Of a DNA stretch of 64,000 bases, positions 49,500-58,571 are shown in pieces. The notes under the pieces were generated by a model, which saw nothing but the letters and a program-made list of their open reading frames with translations, searched no databases and was not told where the DNA came from. Made by a program: the position numbers and the translations under genes. The stretch is from Pseudonocardia endophytica. Lineage in GTDB: Bacteria > Actinomycetota > Actinomycetes > Mycobacteriales > Pseudonocardiaceae. The DNA is taken from the NCBI RefSeq assembly GCF_004339565.1, contig NZ_SMFZ01000002.1, forward strand, positions 1,736,001 to 1,800,000, written 5' to 3'. Each line of letters starts with the position of its first letter. The stretch's first letter is position 1.

Positions 49500-49519
49500 C
49501 CTACGAGGGACACAGTCTG

Positions 49520-50122
49520 ATGAGCACCACGGAAAAGGCCACGCACCAGGAGCAGATCGCCGCCCGCGTGAAGGCGATCGAGTCCCTGATGATCGAGAAG
49601 GGCCTGATGACCACCGCCGCGGTGGACCGTCTGGCCGAGATCTACGAGAACGAGGTCGGGCCGCAGCTCGGCGCGAAGGTCGTCGCGAAGGCGTGGACCG
49701 ACCCGGACTTCAAGAAGCGCCTGCTGGAGAACGCGTCCACCGCGTGCGCCGAGATGGGCATCGGCGGCCTGCAGGGCGAGGACATGGTCGCCGTCGAGAA
49801 CACCGACGACCTGCACCACGTCATCGTCTGCACCCTGTGCTCCTGCTACCCGTGGCCGGTGATGGGCCTGCCGCCGAACTGGTACAAGGAGCCCGCCTAC
49901 CGCGCCCGCGTCGTGCGCGAGCCCCGCAAGGTGCTGTCCGAGGAGTTCGGGCTCGACGTGCCGGACTCGGTGGAGGTCCGCGTGTGGGACTCGAGCTCGG
50001 AGATGCGCTACTGGGTGTTGCCGCAGCGTCCGGCCGGCACCGACGGCTTCACCGAGGAGCAGCTGGCCGCGCTCGTCACCCGTGAGTCCATGATCGGCGT
50101 CGCCTACGCGAAGCAGCCCTGA
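49520..50122 (+). CDS. nthA: Nitrile hydratase alpha subunit, cobalt type
   Basis: A 200-residue alpha subunit carrying the metal site VCTLCSC: Cys104, Cys107, Ser108 and Cys109. The Thr at 105 is the marker of cobalt-dependent enzymes (iron enzymes have Ser there). Two of the cysteines are expected to become sulfinic and sulfenic acids. It hydrates R-CN to the amide. The 20-bp gap from the beta gene and the TGATG overlap with the accessory gene indicate coordinated translation. Confidence 0.96.
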   Translation: MSTTEKATHQEQIAARVKAIESLMIEKGLMTTAAVDRLAEIYENEVGPQLGAKVVAKAWTDPDFKKRLLENASTACAEMGIGGLQGEDMVAVENTDDLHHVIVCTLCSCYPWPVMGLPPNWYKEPAYRARVVREPRKVLSEEFGLDVPDSVEVRVWDSSSEMRYWVLPQRPAGTDGFTEEQLAALVTRESMIGVAYAKQP

Positions 50123-50628
50123 TGGGCGAGGGTCACGGCCACGGACACGAGCACGGCCGCCTCCCGTTCGCCGACGGTGAGGCCTACGAGGACCTCGACG
50201 CCACCGAGGTGGGCGAGGATCGCGGAGGCTTCCGGCAGGACACCACGGAGATCGGCGACGCCCGCAGGCGCGTGGAGCGGCTGCTCTGCGACATGCCCCA
50301 GGCGGACAAGGGCTTCGACGAGCCGTGGGAGCTCCGGGCGTTCGCCATGGCCGTCGCCGCGTACCACGAGGGCCACTACGGGTGGAGCGAGTTCCAGCTC
50401 TCGCTGATCGAGTCGATCAAGCAGTGGGAGGACGGCTCGCACTCCGAGCCGTGGAACTACTACGAGCACTGGCTCAACGCCCTGGAGACCGTGCTCTCGT
50501 CCAACGGCGCGTTGTCCGACCAGGTCGCGCTCGACAACCGCACGAGCGAGGTGCTGGCCACCCCGCCCAACGCGAACCACCACCGCCCGCGCCGCGAGCC
50601 GGTGGCGATCTCGCCCGCGGTGCACTGA
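50122..50628 (+). CDS. Nitrile hydratase accessory protein with a His-rich N-terminus
   Basis: A 168-residue accessory protein, homologous to beta-subunit N-termini and to NhlE/P14K-type activators: MPQADKGFDEPWELRAFAM near residues 54-72, HYGWSEFQLSLIESI near residue 88 and YYEHWLNALETVL near residue 114. Such proteins swap alpha subunits to load cobalt. Unusual here is GHGHGHEHGR at residues 4-13, with His at 5, 7, 9 and 11, reminiscent of metallochaperones that store or deliver Co or Ni; common accessory proteins lack it as far as I know. Start overlaps the alpha stop (TGATG). Last gene of the operon. Confidence 0.88.
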   Translation: MGEGHGHGHEHGRLPFADGEAYEDLDATEVGEDRGGFRQDTTEIGDARRRVERLLCDMPQADKGFDEPWELRAFAMAVAAYHEGHYGWSEFQLSLIESIKQWEDGSHSEPWNYYEHWLNALETVLSSNGALSDQVALDNRTSEVLATPPNANHHRPRREPVAISPAVH

Positions 50629-50649
50629 CGACGACGTCCCTCCCCATTC

Positions 50650-50702
50650 CGAACGAGGGGCACCTTCGAGCAACGAGATTGCTCGAAGGTGCCCCTCGTT
50701 CG
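50650..50702. terminator. Long perfect hairpin, copy 2 of a dispersed family
   Basis: Perfect 24-bp arms at 50650-50673 (CGAACGAGGGGCACCTTCGA then GCAA) and 50679-50702, with a five-base CGAGA loop. It lies 22 bp after the nitrile hydratase operon and before a convergent gene. It shares GGCACCTTCGAGCAA and its complement with the hairpin at 22762. Confidence 0.78.
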
Positions 50703-50873
50703 CGTCGGGGTGGTCCGCACCCCGGCCGCACCGCCGCACCCCGGTACCTCGTGCCGCACCCCGCCCCGGCGTGTCGCACCCGTCGCAACCGGTGCGACAC
50801 GCCGACGGGGGGTGCGCGAGGGCAGCGGGGTGTCGCCGCGGGCGGGGCGCCGGCCCTACGCTGCGGGGACCGG

Positions 50874-51875
50874 TCAGGCGGGCGCGGCGGCGCGGGCGGC
50901 GTCGAGGAAGCGCTCCAGCTCGCGGGCCGTGTCCGGGCCGCACGGCTGGAACACGATCTCGGTGACGCCCTTCGCGGCCAGGTCGTCGATCGTGCGACGG
51001 ACCTCGTCGGCCGTGCCGCTGACCGTGGCGTCGCGCAGCATCGCGTGCCCGCCCGCCGACCACGCCGCAGCGTCCGCCTCGTTCAGCTCCACGCAGTGTC
51101 CGGAGTGGACGGACAGGTGCCGCTCGGCCTCCGGCGTCCGCTCCACGACGTCCATCCACGCGTCGCCGCCGGGCAGCCCGCGCACGGCGTCCGCGCCGCC
51201 GAACTCGTACGCACCGTGGTAGGCCAGCGCCCATCCGGGACCACCGGCGGCGCGCACGCGGTCGGAGTCGGGGGACTCGCCGTCGTCGAGCACCGTGCCC
51301 CACGCCAGGTAGGCGACCCAGTCGTACTCGGTCATGAAGTCCGGTGTGGACAGCGTCGCGTACAGGCCGTCGCCGAGCCGGCGCGCGACGGAGTCGCCCT
51401 TCGGCCCGAGCGCACCGACCAGCACCGGCACGTCGACCGGCCGGGCAGGGGCATGGCCGTCCGGGTGCAGCATCCGCATCCGGGCGCCCTCCCACTCGAC
51501 GGTCTCGCCGCGCAGCAGCCCGCGGAACGCCCGGATGTAGGCGTCCATGAACCTCCAGGTGATCGCCCGGTATCCCATCGCGCGGCGGCCGGTGAACCCG
51601 GTGCCGAACGAGACGGCGACGCGACCCGGGGCGAGTGCGGCGAGCGTCGCCGTGGCGGCCGCGTTCGTCATCGGGTGGCGCAGGCTCGGGACGAGGACGC
51701 CGGGGCCGAGTCCGATCCGCTCCGTCCGGTCGGCGGCCAGCGCCAGCGTCATCCAGACGTCCGGGCTCTGTTGCGGGGTGTCGTACACCCACGCGCGGTC
51801 GTAGCCGATGCGCTCGGCGAGCGCGATGTCGTCGGGTGAGCTCAGGGCCGTGGGAAACGCGCACGACACGTCCAT
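50874..51875 (-). CDS. LLM-class flavin/F420-dependent oxidoreductase
   Basis: A 333-residue luciferase-like TIM-barrel oxidoreductase. Landmarks: DDIALAERIGYDRAWVYDTP near residue 16, RIGLGPGVLVPSLRHPM near residue 57 and GRVAVSFGTGFTGRRAM near residue 88, the cofactor phosphate-loop region. It is likely F420- or FMN-dependent; the substrate is unknown. The ATG at 51875 is preferred because GGAGGACAC directly precedes it. The gene is convergent with the nitrile hydratase operon across the hairpin at 50650. Confidence 0.87.
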   Translation of the reverse strand: MDVSCAFPTALSSPDDIALAERIGYDRAWVYDTPQQSPDVWMTLALAADRTERIGLGPGVLVPSLRHPMTNAAATATLAALAPGRVAVSFGTGFTGRRAMGYRAITWRFMDAYIRAFRGLLRGETVEWEGARMRMLHPDGHAPARPVDVPVLVGALGPKGDSVARRLGDGLYATLSTPDFMTEYDWVAYLAWGTVLDDGESPDSDRVRAAGGPGWALAYHGAYEFGGADAVRGLPGGDAWMDVVERTPEAERHLSVHSGHCVELNEADAAAWSAGGHAMLRDATVSGTADEVRRTIDDLAAKGVTEIVFQPCGPDTARELERFLDAARAAAPA

Positions 51876-51929
51876 GTGTCCTCCGTTCACCGGGATGTCC
51901 CCGAGCGTCGCGAGACCACCGGGGGCGCG

Positions 51930-52595
51930 TCAAGACGCGGCGAGCGTCCCCTCGGCGAGATCCAGCGCCGTCTCCAGGTCGGCCAGCGCCTGCTCCTCGC
52001 CGGTCACCTTGATCGCCACCATGCCGAGCGCGGCGGCGGGCTTGCAGTTGATCCCGAGGTCGTCCAGGTAGACGCACGTCCCGGGCTCGACACCCAGTGC
52101 GGCGCAGGCCATCTCGTAGACGCGCGGGTCGGGCTTGCGGACGCCGGCCCTGCTCGACTCCACGACGTGCCCGAAACGCTTCATGACGTCCGCGATCGCG
52201 TCCGCCGCCTCGGTCGAGCGGGACATCTGCGCCCCGTGCCCGGACGGCATGTTGTTCGTGATGCAGCCGAGCCGGTAGCCGCGGTCGGTCAGCCGGTCCA
52301 GCGCCGTCACCATCCGGGGCCGGAGGTCACCCGCCAGCCGCGCGAGCACGTCGCGCCCTGGCAGCTCGTGGCCGAGCGCGCGGGCCTCGTCGCCGAACAG
52401 CTCGTCGAACCGGTCCTCGTCGATCTCGCCGCGCTCGAAGCGCGCCCACGCGTTCGTATCCGGGTTCGTCGCGTTGATCCGGCGGACGAGATCGCGCGGC
52501 AGGCCCCGCTCCTCCTCCATGGCGCGGAACGCCTCGAACGGCGACGCCGTGATCACCCCACCGAAATCGAAGATCACGCACGACCGCTCGTTCAT
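51930..52595 (-). CDS. HAD superfamily hydrolase
   Basis: A 221-residue HAD hydrolase. Motif I is VIFDFGGVITASP (residues 7-19), in which the second Asp of DxD is Gly, as in the epoxide-hydrolase N-terminal (YihX-like) branch; motif II Thr is in GCITNNMPSG, motif III Lys in AGVRKPDPRVYEM, motif IV in VYLDDLGINCKPA. The FDFGGV variant and these following blocks are typical of that branch (sEH-N phosphatase-like). Substrate unknown. Single gene. Confidence 0.88.
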   Translation of the reverse strand: MNERSCVIFDFGGVITASPFEAFRAMEEERGLPRDLVRRINATNPDTNAWARFERGEIDEDRFDELFGDEARALGHELPGRDVLARLAGDLRPRMVTALDRLTDRGYRLGCITNNMPSGHGAQMSRSTEAADAIADVMKRFGHVVESSRAGVRKPDPRVYEMACAALGVEPGTCVYLDDLGINCKPAAALGMVAIKVTGEEQALADLETALDLAEGTLAAS

Positions 52596-52644
52596 GCCCC
52601 GACCCTAGTGCCGTGTCGCCGGACGTGGCACCGGAAACGGCGGG

Positions 52645-53361
52645 TCAGGCCTTGATCAGGGCTTCGGCCAGGCCCGCGGGTCGGGTGAAGCAGGCCTCGT
52701 GGCTGCCCGGGGCGGCCTGCGGCTCGACGCCGAGGCGGGCCGCGAAGCGGTCCCAGCCGAACTCGCCGGGCGGGAGCGCGATGTCCTCGGAACTGAGCAC
52801 ATAGGACACCGGGACGCCGAGCGTGGCCGGGTCGATCGGGTCGACGGTCTCGGTGAAGTACTGCATCGGCTGCGGCACTATCAGCGAGTGGGTCAGGCGC
52901 TGGATCGGCTCGTCGGCGTCGTTGATGAACGCCTGCTGCCACACCTCGAACGGCATCGCGACGGAGTTGTTGCCGGACGCCTGTGCCTGCCCGTCGAACA
53001 GCTGCTGGTACGGCGGCGGCACCTCGTCGTAGAGCGGGCGGCCCTCGGCGGGCACGAACGCGCTCCAGTACACGAGCTTGCGCAACCGTGAGGCGAGGCG
53101 GTGCGCCGCACCGGTGATCACGTAACCGCCCCAGCTGTGCCCGACGAGCGTCACGTCGGAGAGGCTCTCGCGCTCCACGAGGTCGACGACGGCGTCGACG
53201 GTGTCGGACAGGTGGAGGCGGGTCGGGTCGTCGCCGTCGTGCAGGCCGGGGAGCGTCGGGGTGAACACGCGGTGCCCGGCCGCGCGCAGGTGCTCGGCCG
53301 TCGGCCGCCAGGCCCACCCGCCGTGCCACGCGCCGGTGACCAGCACGAACGTCTCGGACAT
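52645..53361 (-). CDS. Alpha/beta hydrolase (HNL/esterase-like)
   Basis: A 238-residue alpha/beta-hydrolase. FVLVTGAWHGGWAWRP (residues 5-20) and VTLVGHSWGGYVITGAA with the nucleophile Ser near residue 75, plus the C-terminal GSHEACFTRP with His near residue 220, resemble the plant-type methylesterase/hydroxynitrile-lyase branch common in soil actinobacteria. Likely an esterase on a small ester; a link to nitrile metabolism via cyanohydrins is conceivable but not shown. Confidence 0.85.
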   Translation of the reverse strand: MSETFVLVTGAWHGGWAWRPTAEHLRAAGHRVFTPTLPGLHDGDDPTRLHLSDTVDAVVDLVERESLSDVTLVGHSWGGYVITGAAHRLASRLRKLVYWSAFVPAEGRPLYDEVPPPYQQLFDGQAQASGNNSVAMPFEVWQQAFINDADEPIQRLTHSLIVPQPMQYFTETVDPIDPATLGVPVSYVLSSEDIALPPGEFGWDRFAARLGVEPQAAPGSHEACFTRPAGLAEALIKA

Positions 53362-53578
53362 CGGATCCTCTTCTCCACAGGGTGATCGGGGTCACCGGAT
53401 TCTGCTGTGCGACGACGGCGGGCGACAGGTCCACACGGGCGTCCGATCAGGACGGCTTCCGTGCCGATCCGGACGTGACGGGTCCGAGTACCGGCGAAGG
53501 CGGTTGAAGTCGGGACGGGTCAGCACTCAGACGGACGAGGTCGGAAAACGGCCCCGGTATGCGTGCCAGAATCCGGAG

Positions 53579-54781
53579 ATGGACGGGTCAGTGGCGATCG
53601 TCGGTGCCGGGATCGGCGGGCTCTCGCTCGCCCTGTCGCTGCACGCCAGGGGCGTCCCGGTCACCGTCCACGAACAGGCCACGGAGCTCCGCGAGGTCGG
53701 GGCCGCCGTCGCGCTGTCCGCGAACGGCCTGCGACCCCTGGCCGAGCTGGGCCTGCTCGACGAGCTCGACGCCGTCGCGACCGAGCCGTCCGAGCTGATC
53801 CACCGCGGCTGGCGCACGCACGACCGGATCACCGGGTTCGCGGTGGGTGTGGACGGGTCGTACCGCGCCCGGTTCGGTGCGCCCTACCTGGGCATCCACC
53901 GCGCCGAGTTCCAGCGCGTGCTGGCCGGCGCCTGCCCGGACGGCATGATCCGCCTGGGTAGCCGCGTCGAGTCCGTCGTCGACCTCGGTGACCGCGTGGA
54001 GCTGCGGCTGGCCGGCGACGAGATCGCGCACGCGGCCGTCGCGGTCGGTGCCGACGGTGTGCACTCGCGGCTGCGGCAGAGCGTCGCGCCCGGGTCCGGC
54101 CCGGTCTACACCGGCACCAGCGGCTTCCGCGGTCTGGTGCCGGTGGCCGACGTGCCCTCGCTGCCCGACCCGACGGCGATCCAGTTCTGGATGGGCCCGG
54201 ACGCGCACCTGCTGCACTACGCGATCGACCCGGACGCCGGCCGGATCAACTTCCTGGCCGTCCTCGAGGGCCCCGACGAGTGGTCCGGCGGCGCGGGGCC
54301 GCAGGCGGTGCCGGACGGCACGCTCGCCGCCGCGTTCGGCGGCTGGGCGCCCGCCGTGCGGGAGATGGTCACCGCCGTGCCGCAGAGCGACCGGTGGCCG
54401 CTCTACACGCTGCCGCCGTTGAACCGCTGGTCCGACGGGCGCGTCGTGCTGATCGGGGACGCCGCGCACACGATGCTGCCGCACCACGGCCAGGGCGCGA
54501 ACCAGAGTCTGGAGGACGCCGCCGTGCTGGCCGACCTGCTCGTGGCGCCCGAGGCCCGCACCGGCGGGCACGCCGCGGCGTTCGCCCGCTACGAGCGCCT
54601 CCGCAGGGCCCGCACCCGCAAGGTGCAGCGCAGCTCGCTCGTCACGTCCGACCTGCTGCATCTGCCCGACGGCGACGAGGCCGCCGCGCGCGACGCCCGC
54701 CTGGCCGGGCTGGACCCGTGGCTGGCCTGGATCCACGGCGTCGACGCGCGGGAATCGACCCGGGCGCTGCCGGTCGGCTGA
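53579..54781 (+). CDS. FAD-dependent monooxygenase (salicylate hydroxylase-like)
   Basis: A 400-residue class A flavoprotein monooxygenase. The FAD site VAIVGAGIGGLSLALSLHAR is residues 5-24, the DG motif AVGADGVHSRLRQSV is near residue 157, and the GD motif VVLIGDAAHTMLPHHGQGAN near residue 289-308 includes the substrate-side histidines. Related to 6-hydroxynicotinate/salicylate hydroxylases. Probably hydroxylates an aromatic acid using NADH. The gap of 217 bp upstream contains no gene I can see. Convergent with the Nudix gene, 7 bp apart. Confidence 0.88.
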   Translation: MDGSVAIVGAGIGGLSLALSLHARGVPVTVHEQATELREVGAAVALSANGLRPLAELGLLDELDAVATEPSELIHRGWRTHDRITGFAVGVDGSYRARFGAPYLGIHRAEFQRVLAGACPDGMIRLGSRVESVVDLGDRVELRLAGDEIAHAAVAVGADGVHSRLRQSVAPGSGPVYTGTSGFRGLVPVADVPSLPDPTAIQFWMGPDAHLLHYAIDPDAGRINFLAVLEGPDEWSGGAGPQAVPDGTLAAAFGGWAPAVREMVTAVPQSDRWPLYTLPPLNRWSDGRVVLIGDAAHTMLPHHGQGANQSLEDAAVLADLLVAPEARTGGHAAAFARYERLRRARTRKVQRSSLVTSDLLHLPDGDEAAARDARLAGLDPWLAWIHGVDARESTRALPVG

Positions 54782-54788
54782 CGGCGGG

Positions 54789-55487
54789 TCAGCGGCGCCG
54801 CGCCCGCTCCCACGCGCGGTCCAGCTCGACCGACTCGCCGGGCGTCCACGGCCGCTCCCAGCCGCCCGCGCGCAGGACGGCACCGAGCACTTCGGACGTG
54901 TAGCCCCAGATGACCATCCCCTCGACGTCGAACGCCGGGCCCGACCAGCCCATCGGGTGGTGCACCGCCAGCCGTACGGCCGGGTCGGCGAGCCGGGCGA
55001 GCGGCATCCGGAACACCTCGGCCGTCTCGTCGTGGTCCACGGCGGTGACCGGAACCGGTGTGCGCCAGTACGCCACGACGCCCGTGACGTGGTAGCCGGT
55101 GCCGAGCACGAGCCGGGGGAGCAGCACCAGCGGGTCCACACCGGACGGATCGAGCCCGGTCTCCTCGGCCGCCTCCCGGAGCGCGGTGTCGACCGGGCCG
55201 TGGTCGGCGTCCTCGCGACGGCCCCCGGGGAACGACACCTCCCCGGCATGCGAGCGCAGGCCGCCCGACCGTCGTTGCAGCAGCACGTCGGGACCGTCCG
55301 GGCCGTCGTCGGCGAGCAGGACGAGCACGGCGGCCTGGCGCGGCGACGGTTCGAGCGCCGCCAGGTCGTTGTGGCTGATGTCCGACGGGCGCAACGCCCC
55401 GAGTGCTCGGACGGCGCCGGCCCACCCGTCCGGCACGGGTGCGGGGGCGAACTCCGCGGAGAGCCAGCGCAGGACGCCCTCCGTCAT
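54789..55487 (-). CDS. Nudix hydrolase, CoA pyrophosphatase type
   Basis: A 232-residue Nudix enzyme. The Nudix box with CoA-ase features is SFPGGRREDADHGPVDTAL continuing REAAEETGL (residues about 84-112), preceded by VLLQRRSGGLRSHAGEV, which includes the LRSHAGEVSFPGG signature of NudL/CoA pyrophosphatases. It would cleave CoA or acyl-CoA to 3',5'-ADP and phosphopantetheine, Mg-dependent. ATG at 55487. It is divergent from the TetR gene. Confidence 0.9.
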   Translation of the reverse strand: MTEGVLRWLSAEFAPAPVPDGWAGAVRALGALRPSDISHNDLAALEPSPRQAAVLVLLADDGPDGPDVLLQRRSGGLRSHAGEVSFPGGRREDADHGPVDTALREAAEETGLDPSGVDPLVLLPRLVLGTGYHVTGVVAYWRTPVPVTAVDHDETAEVFRMPLARLADPAVRLAVHHPMGWSGPAFDVEGMVIWGYTSEVLGAVLRAGGWERPWTPGESVELDRAWERARRR

Positions 55488-55630
55488 CACCACACCCCCG
55501 GTCCGATGATCGTCGCCGGGCGCGACGATACGACCCCGCACGCCGTGACGGCGGCCCACTAGCCTGTGCGGTTCGTGTCCCGGAGGTGAACGCCGCCGGG
55601 CGTCGCCAGGGACGGCGAGGGGAGGCACAC

Positions 55631-56308
55631 GTGGCAGGGCAGGGGGCCGGCGCCGCGGACGACCGTCCGGCGCCGCGCCGTGGCCGCAGGCCGATGTCCG
55701 ACCGGCGCCGCGCGCTGCAGCGGCTGGAGATCTCCCGCGAGGCGATCCGGCTGTTCGGCGAGCAGGGCGTGACCCGGACCAGCGGCGAGCAGATCGCCGA
55801 GGCCTGTGGACTGTCCGCGCGGACGCTGTGGCGCTACTTCCGGACGAAGGAGAGCTGCGTCGAGCCGGTGCTGAGCCTGTCCACGGACGCGTTCCTGGCC
55901 TGCCTGGCACGGTGGCCGGAGGACCGGTCGCTCGACGAGCACCTGGTCGCCGACTACCGCCTCTCCGAGGACGGACAGCCGACGGACGGTGAGCTGGTAC
56001 TGGCCGTCGTGCGCCTGTCCCGCGAGGAGCCCGCACTGCGGGCGATCTGGCTGGTCGTGAACGAGCGGGCGGAGCCGGTGCTGGCGGAAATCATCGCCGG
56101 ACGGCTCGGCCGGTCCGCGGACGACGTCGAGACCCGCGTGCAGGCGGCGGCGCTGAACGCGGCGTTGCGGATCGCGACCGAGGACATCGCGGCGTCGGTC
56201 GCCGCGCGCCCCGGCCCGCGGCTCGTCGACGACATGCTCGCGCACCTGTCGGCGGCGGTCCGCGCGGCCACCCGCGGCGTCGTCGGCGACGCGCTGGACG
56301 GCGGTTAG
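55631..56308 (+). CDS. TetR family transcriptional regulator
   Basis: A 225-residue TetR protein beginning with a basic, Ala/Gly-rich tail. The DNA-binding domain spans residues 27-75: LEISREAIRLFGEQGVTRTS, then the recognition helix region CGLSARTLWRYFRTKESCV. The C-terminal part resembles the MftR-like regulators. The GTG at 55631 has GGGGAGG 5-10 bases upstream. Possible targets are the SRPBCC gene downstream or the divergent Nudix gene; no palindrome stands out in the 143-bp divergent region. Confidence 0.85.
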   Translation: MAGQGAGAADDRPAPRRGRRPMSDRRRALQRLEISREAIRLFGEQGVTRTSGEQIAEACGLSARTLWRYFRTKESCVEPVLSLSTDAFLACLARWPEDRSLDEHLVADYRLSEDGQPTDGELVLAVVRLSREEPALRAIWLVVNERAEPVLAEIIAGRLGRSADDVETRVQAAALNAALRIATEDIAASVAARPGPRLVDDMLAHLSAAVRAATRGVVGDALDGG

Positions 56309-56342
56309 CCGGTCCGGCGCCGGACCACCGAACGGCGGCGCG

Positions 56343-56828
56343 TCAGGACGTCGACGACGGGTTCGCGACGGTGCGCGTGAGGATGCCGAGCGTGGCGCGC
56401 AACGACTCCGGGTTGATCACCGGGAACTCGATCCGGCCGCGGTAGCGCTCGTTGATCTCGGACCAGTCGTAGTAGGACACGATGTCGGTCCCGCCGTCGC
56501 CGGTCGGCTCCAGGCGGTAGCCGTAGACGTGGCCGAGCGGCGGGTCCAGCAGGCCGCCCTCGATCGTCCAGGCGATCTCGCGGTCCTGCTCGTAGCGCGT
56601 GATGTGGACGGTCACCTGGTACTCGCCGATCGGGCGGTCGCCGAGCGCCTCCCGGTCCATGTGCACCACGAACTCGTCGCCGACGGCGCTCACCGGGGAC
56701 CCGGTGGCGGACATCAGCATCCCGGAGCTGTCGATCGTCACGTGCCCCTGCGGGTCGCGGAGGATCGCGAACACGGCCTCCGGCGGCGCCGCGATGGTGC
56801 GGCGGGCCTCAAGCCTCTCGTCTGCCAT
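56343..56828 (-). CDS. SRPBCC family protein
   Basis: A 161-residue START/Bet v1-like protein: ARRTIAAPPEAVFAILRDPQ at the first strand (residues 8-27), DEFVVHMDREALGDRPIGEY in the middle, and the long C-terminal helix INPESLRATLGILTRTVA. Such proteins bind hydrophobic ligands or act as cyclases/aromatases; mycobacterial relatives are of unknown function. The ATG at 56828 is supported by the conserved start of the fold. Divergent from the F420-type oxidoreductase with 34 bp between starts. Confidence 0.85.
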   Translation of the reverse strand: MADERLEARRTIAAPPEAVFAILRDPQGHVTIDSSGMLMSATGSPVSAVGDEFVVHMDREALGDRPIGEYQVTVHITRYEQDREIAWTIEGGLLDPPLGHVYGYRLEPTGDGGTDIVSYYDWSEINERYRGRIEFPVINPESLRATLGILTRTVANPSSTS

Positions 56829-56862
56829 GGCGGCGATCCTGTCAGGACGTAGGTTCTGACGC

Positions 56863-57954
56863 ATGCGCCTGGAGACGTTGCTGCCGCTGGGCAAGGTGGA
56901 CCCGGGCCTGCGGGCCCCCGACCGGCCGTTGGACATCCACGCGGTGGCCGCGAACGCGGAGTTGCTGGAGACCGTCGGCTACGGCGGGATGGTCGTCGAG
57001 GAAACGAAGGACGACCCGTACGTCCTGCTGGCGCTGGCCGCGCAGGCCACGACGGATCTGCGGCTCGGCACGGCCGTCGCGATGGCGTTCCCGCGCAGCC
57101 CGACGATCACCGCGCTGCACGCCTGGACGCTGCAGAAACTCGCCCGTGGCCGGTTCACGCTCGGGCTCGGGTCGCAGGTCAAGGCGCACGTGGAGCGCCG
57201 CTACGGGATGGCGTGGTCGGCGCCGGGGCCGTGGATGCGCGAGTACGTGCAGGCCGTGCGCGCCGTGTGGGACACCTGGCAGAACGGCACGCCGCTGGAG
57301 TTCCACGGCGAGCACTACGACCTGTCACTGATGGTGCCGCTGTTCGACGCGGGCCCGATCGAGCACCCGGACGTCCCGGTGCACCTGGCCGCCGTGAACC
57401 CGTACATGTGCTCGGTCGCGGGCGAGGTCGCCGACGGCATCCGCCCGCACCCGGTGTGCACGCCGTCCTACATCCGCGAGGTCATGCTGCCCGCCGCCCG
57501 GCGCGGTGCCACGCGGTCCGGCCGGTCGCTGGACGGGTTCCGGGTCTGCATGAAGCCGCTGGTCGCGTCGGCGCGCACCGACGAGGAGCTGGAGCGCACG
57601 GTGCGCGACGCCCGCGCCCGGATCGCGTTCTACGCGTCCACCCGCGGCTACCTGGCCGCGTTCGAGCACCTGGGTCTCGAGGACATGGCGGGGGAGGCGA
57701 CGCTGCTGTCCCGCGCGCGGCGCTGGGAGGAGCTGCCCGCACTGGTCTCCGACGACGTGCTGGACCGGTTCGCCGTGATCGGCACCCACGACGAGATCGG
57801 TGCGAAGCTGCTGGAGCGCTTCGGCGACGTCGTCACCGACGTCGAGTTCTCGATCGCGGTCCGGGACGACACCGACCGCGCCCGGCTCGCCGACCTCGCG
57901 TCGGAGATCCAGGGGCACGACGACGCCCCGGCCCGGGCGGCGATCACCGGCTGA
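56863..57954 (+). CDS. LLM-class F420-dependent oxidoreductase
   Basis: A 363-residue luciferase-like oxidoreductase. TVGYGGMVVEETKDDPYVLL near residue 37, LRLGTAVAMAFPRSPTITA near residue 66 and GRFTLGLGSQVKAHVERRYG near residue 96 match a mycobacterial F420 subfamily. Cofactor and substrate assignment beyond this is not possible from sequence alone. The ATG at 56863 leaves almost no leader from the divergent SRPBCC start. Convergent with the membrane protein gene at 57962. Confidence 0.88.
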   Translation: MRLETLLPLGKVDPGLRAPDRPLDIHAVAANAELLETVGYGGMVVEETKDDPYVLLALAAQATTDLRLGTAVAMAFPRSPTITALHAWTLQKLARGRFTLGLGSQVKAHVERRYGMAWSAPGPWMREYVQAVRAVWDTWQNGTPLEFHGEHYDLSLMVPLFDAGPIEHPDVPVHLAAVNPYMCSVAGEVADGIRPHPVCTPSYIREVMLPAARRGATRSGRSLDGFRVCMKPLVASARTDEELERTVRDARARIAFYASTRGYLAAFEHLGLEDMAGEATLLSRARRWEELPALVSDDVLDRFAVIGTHDEIGAKLLERFGDVVTDVEFSIAVRDDTDRARLADLASEIQGHDDAPARAAITG

Positions 57955-57961
57955 GCGCGGG

Positions 57962-58477
57962 TCAGGTGGGGGTCGGCCCGGTCACCTGCGACGAGAGCGG
58001 GACCACGTCGGTCGCCGGGAGCGGGCCGGGCGCCGGGGTGACCGGCGCGATGGTCTCGGCCGTCTGCCGCGGAGCGGGGACGACGGTCGCCGCGACCACG
58101 CGGTGCGACGGCGTCCGGGAGTGCGGCGGGGCGATCACGTGCAGCTGGCCCGCGCGGCGGACCCGCTGGGCGAGCGGCAGCCGGTGCCGGGGGACCGCGA
58201 CGAGCCGACGGTAGACCCGCCGCAGCAGGTACCCGGCCCCGATCGCGACCGGCACCGTCACGAGCACCTGCCACACGGCCGTCGCCCAGAAGTGGATCGT
58301 CAGGACGACCAGTGCGGTGAGCACCACCGCGGCCGTCTTGACCAGCAGGATCCTCATCCGCAGGCCCCGGTCCCGGGTGCCCCGGCGCAGCTCGGGAGAG
58401 GTGCGGGACAGGATCCACACCCAGTACCCGGCGAGCAGCGCGAGCGCGACGTAGCCGGTGACGCGGCGGAGGTCCAT
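57962..58477 (-). CDS. Small membrane protein, function unknown
   Basis: A 171-residue protein with three hydrophobic helices: VTGYVALALLAGYWVWIL (6-23), ILLVKTAAVVLTALVVLTIHFW (43-64) and AVWQVLVTVPVAIGAGYLL (67-85). An Arg-rich stretch after residue 86 and a Pro/Thr-rich tail follow, suggesting an N-terminal membrane unit with a cytoplasmic basic tail. I recognise no family. Divergent from the membrane protein at 58572, with 94 bp between. Confidence 0.72.
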   Translation of the reverse strand: MDLRRVTGYVALALLAGYWVWILSRTSPELRRGTRDRGLRMRILLVKTAAVVLTALVVLTIHFWATAVWQVLVTVPVAIGAGYLLRRVYRRLVAVPRHRLPLAQRVRRAGQLHVIAPPHSRTPSHRVVAATVVPAPRQTAETIAPVTPAPGPLPATDVVPLSSQVTGPTPT

Positions 58478-58571
58478 TCCGGGTGCTCGCTCTGCGCACA
58501 CGGCCCGTTACGCGGCGCTGGCCGGACATTTCGCCGGGCCGGACGCACCGGCCGGACGTACCGTCCGCGTG

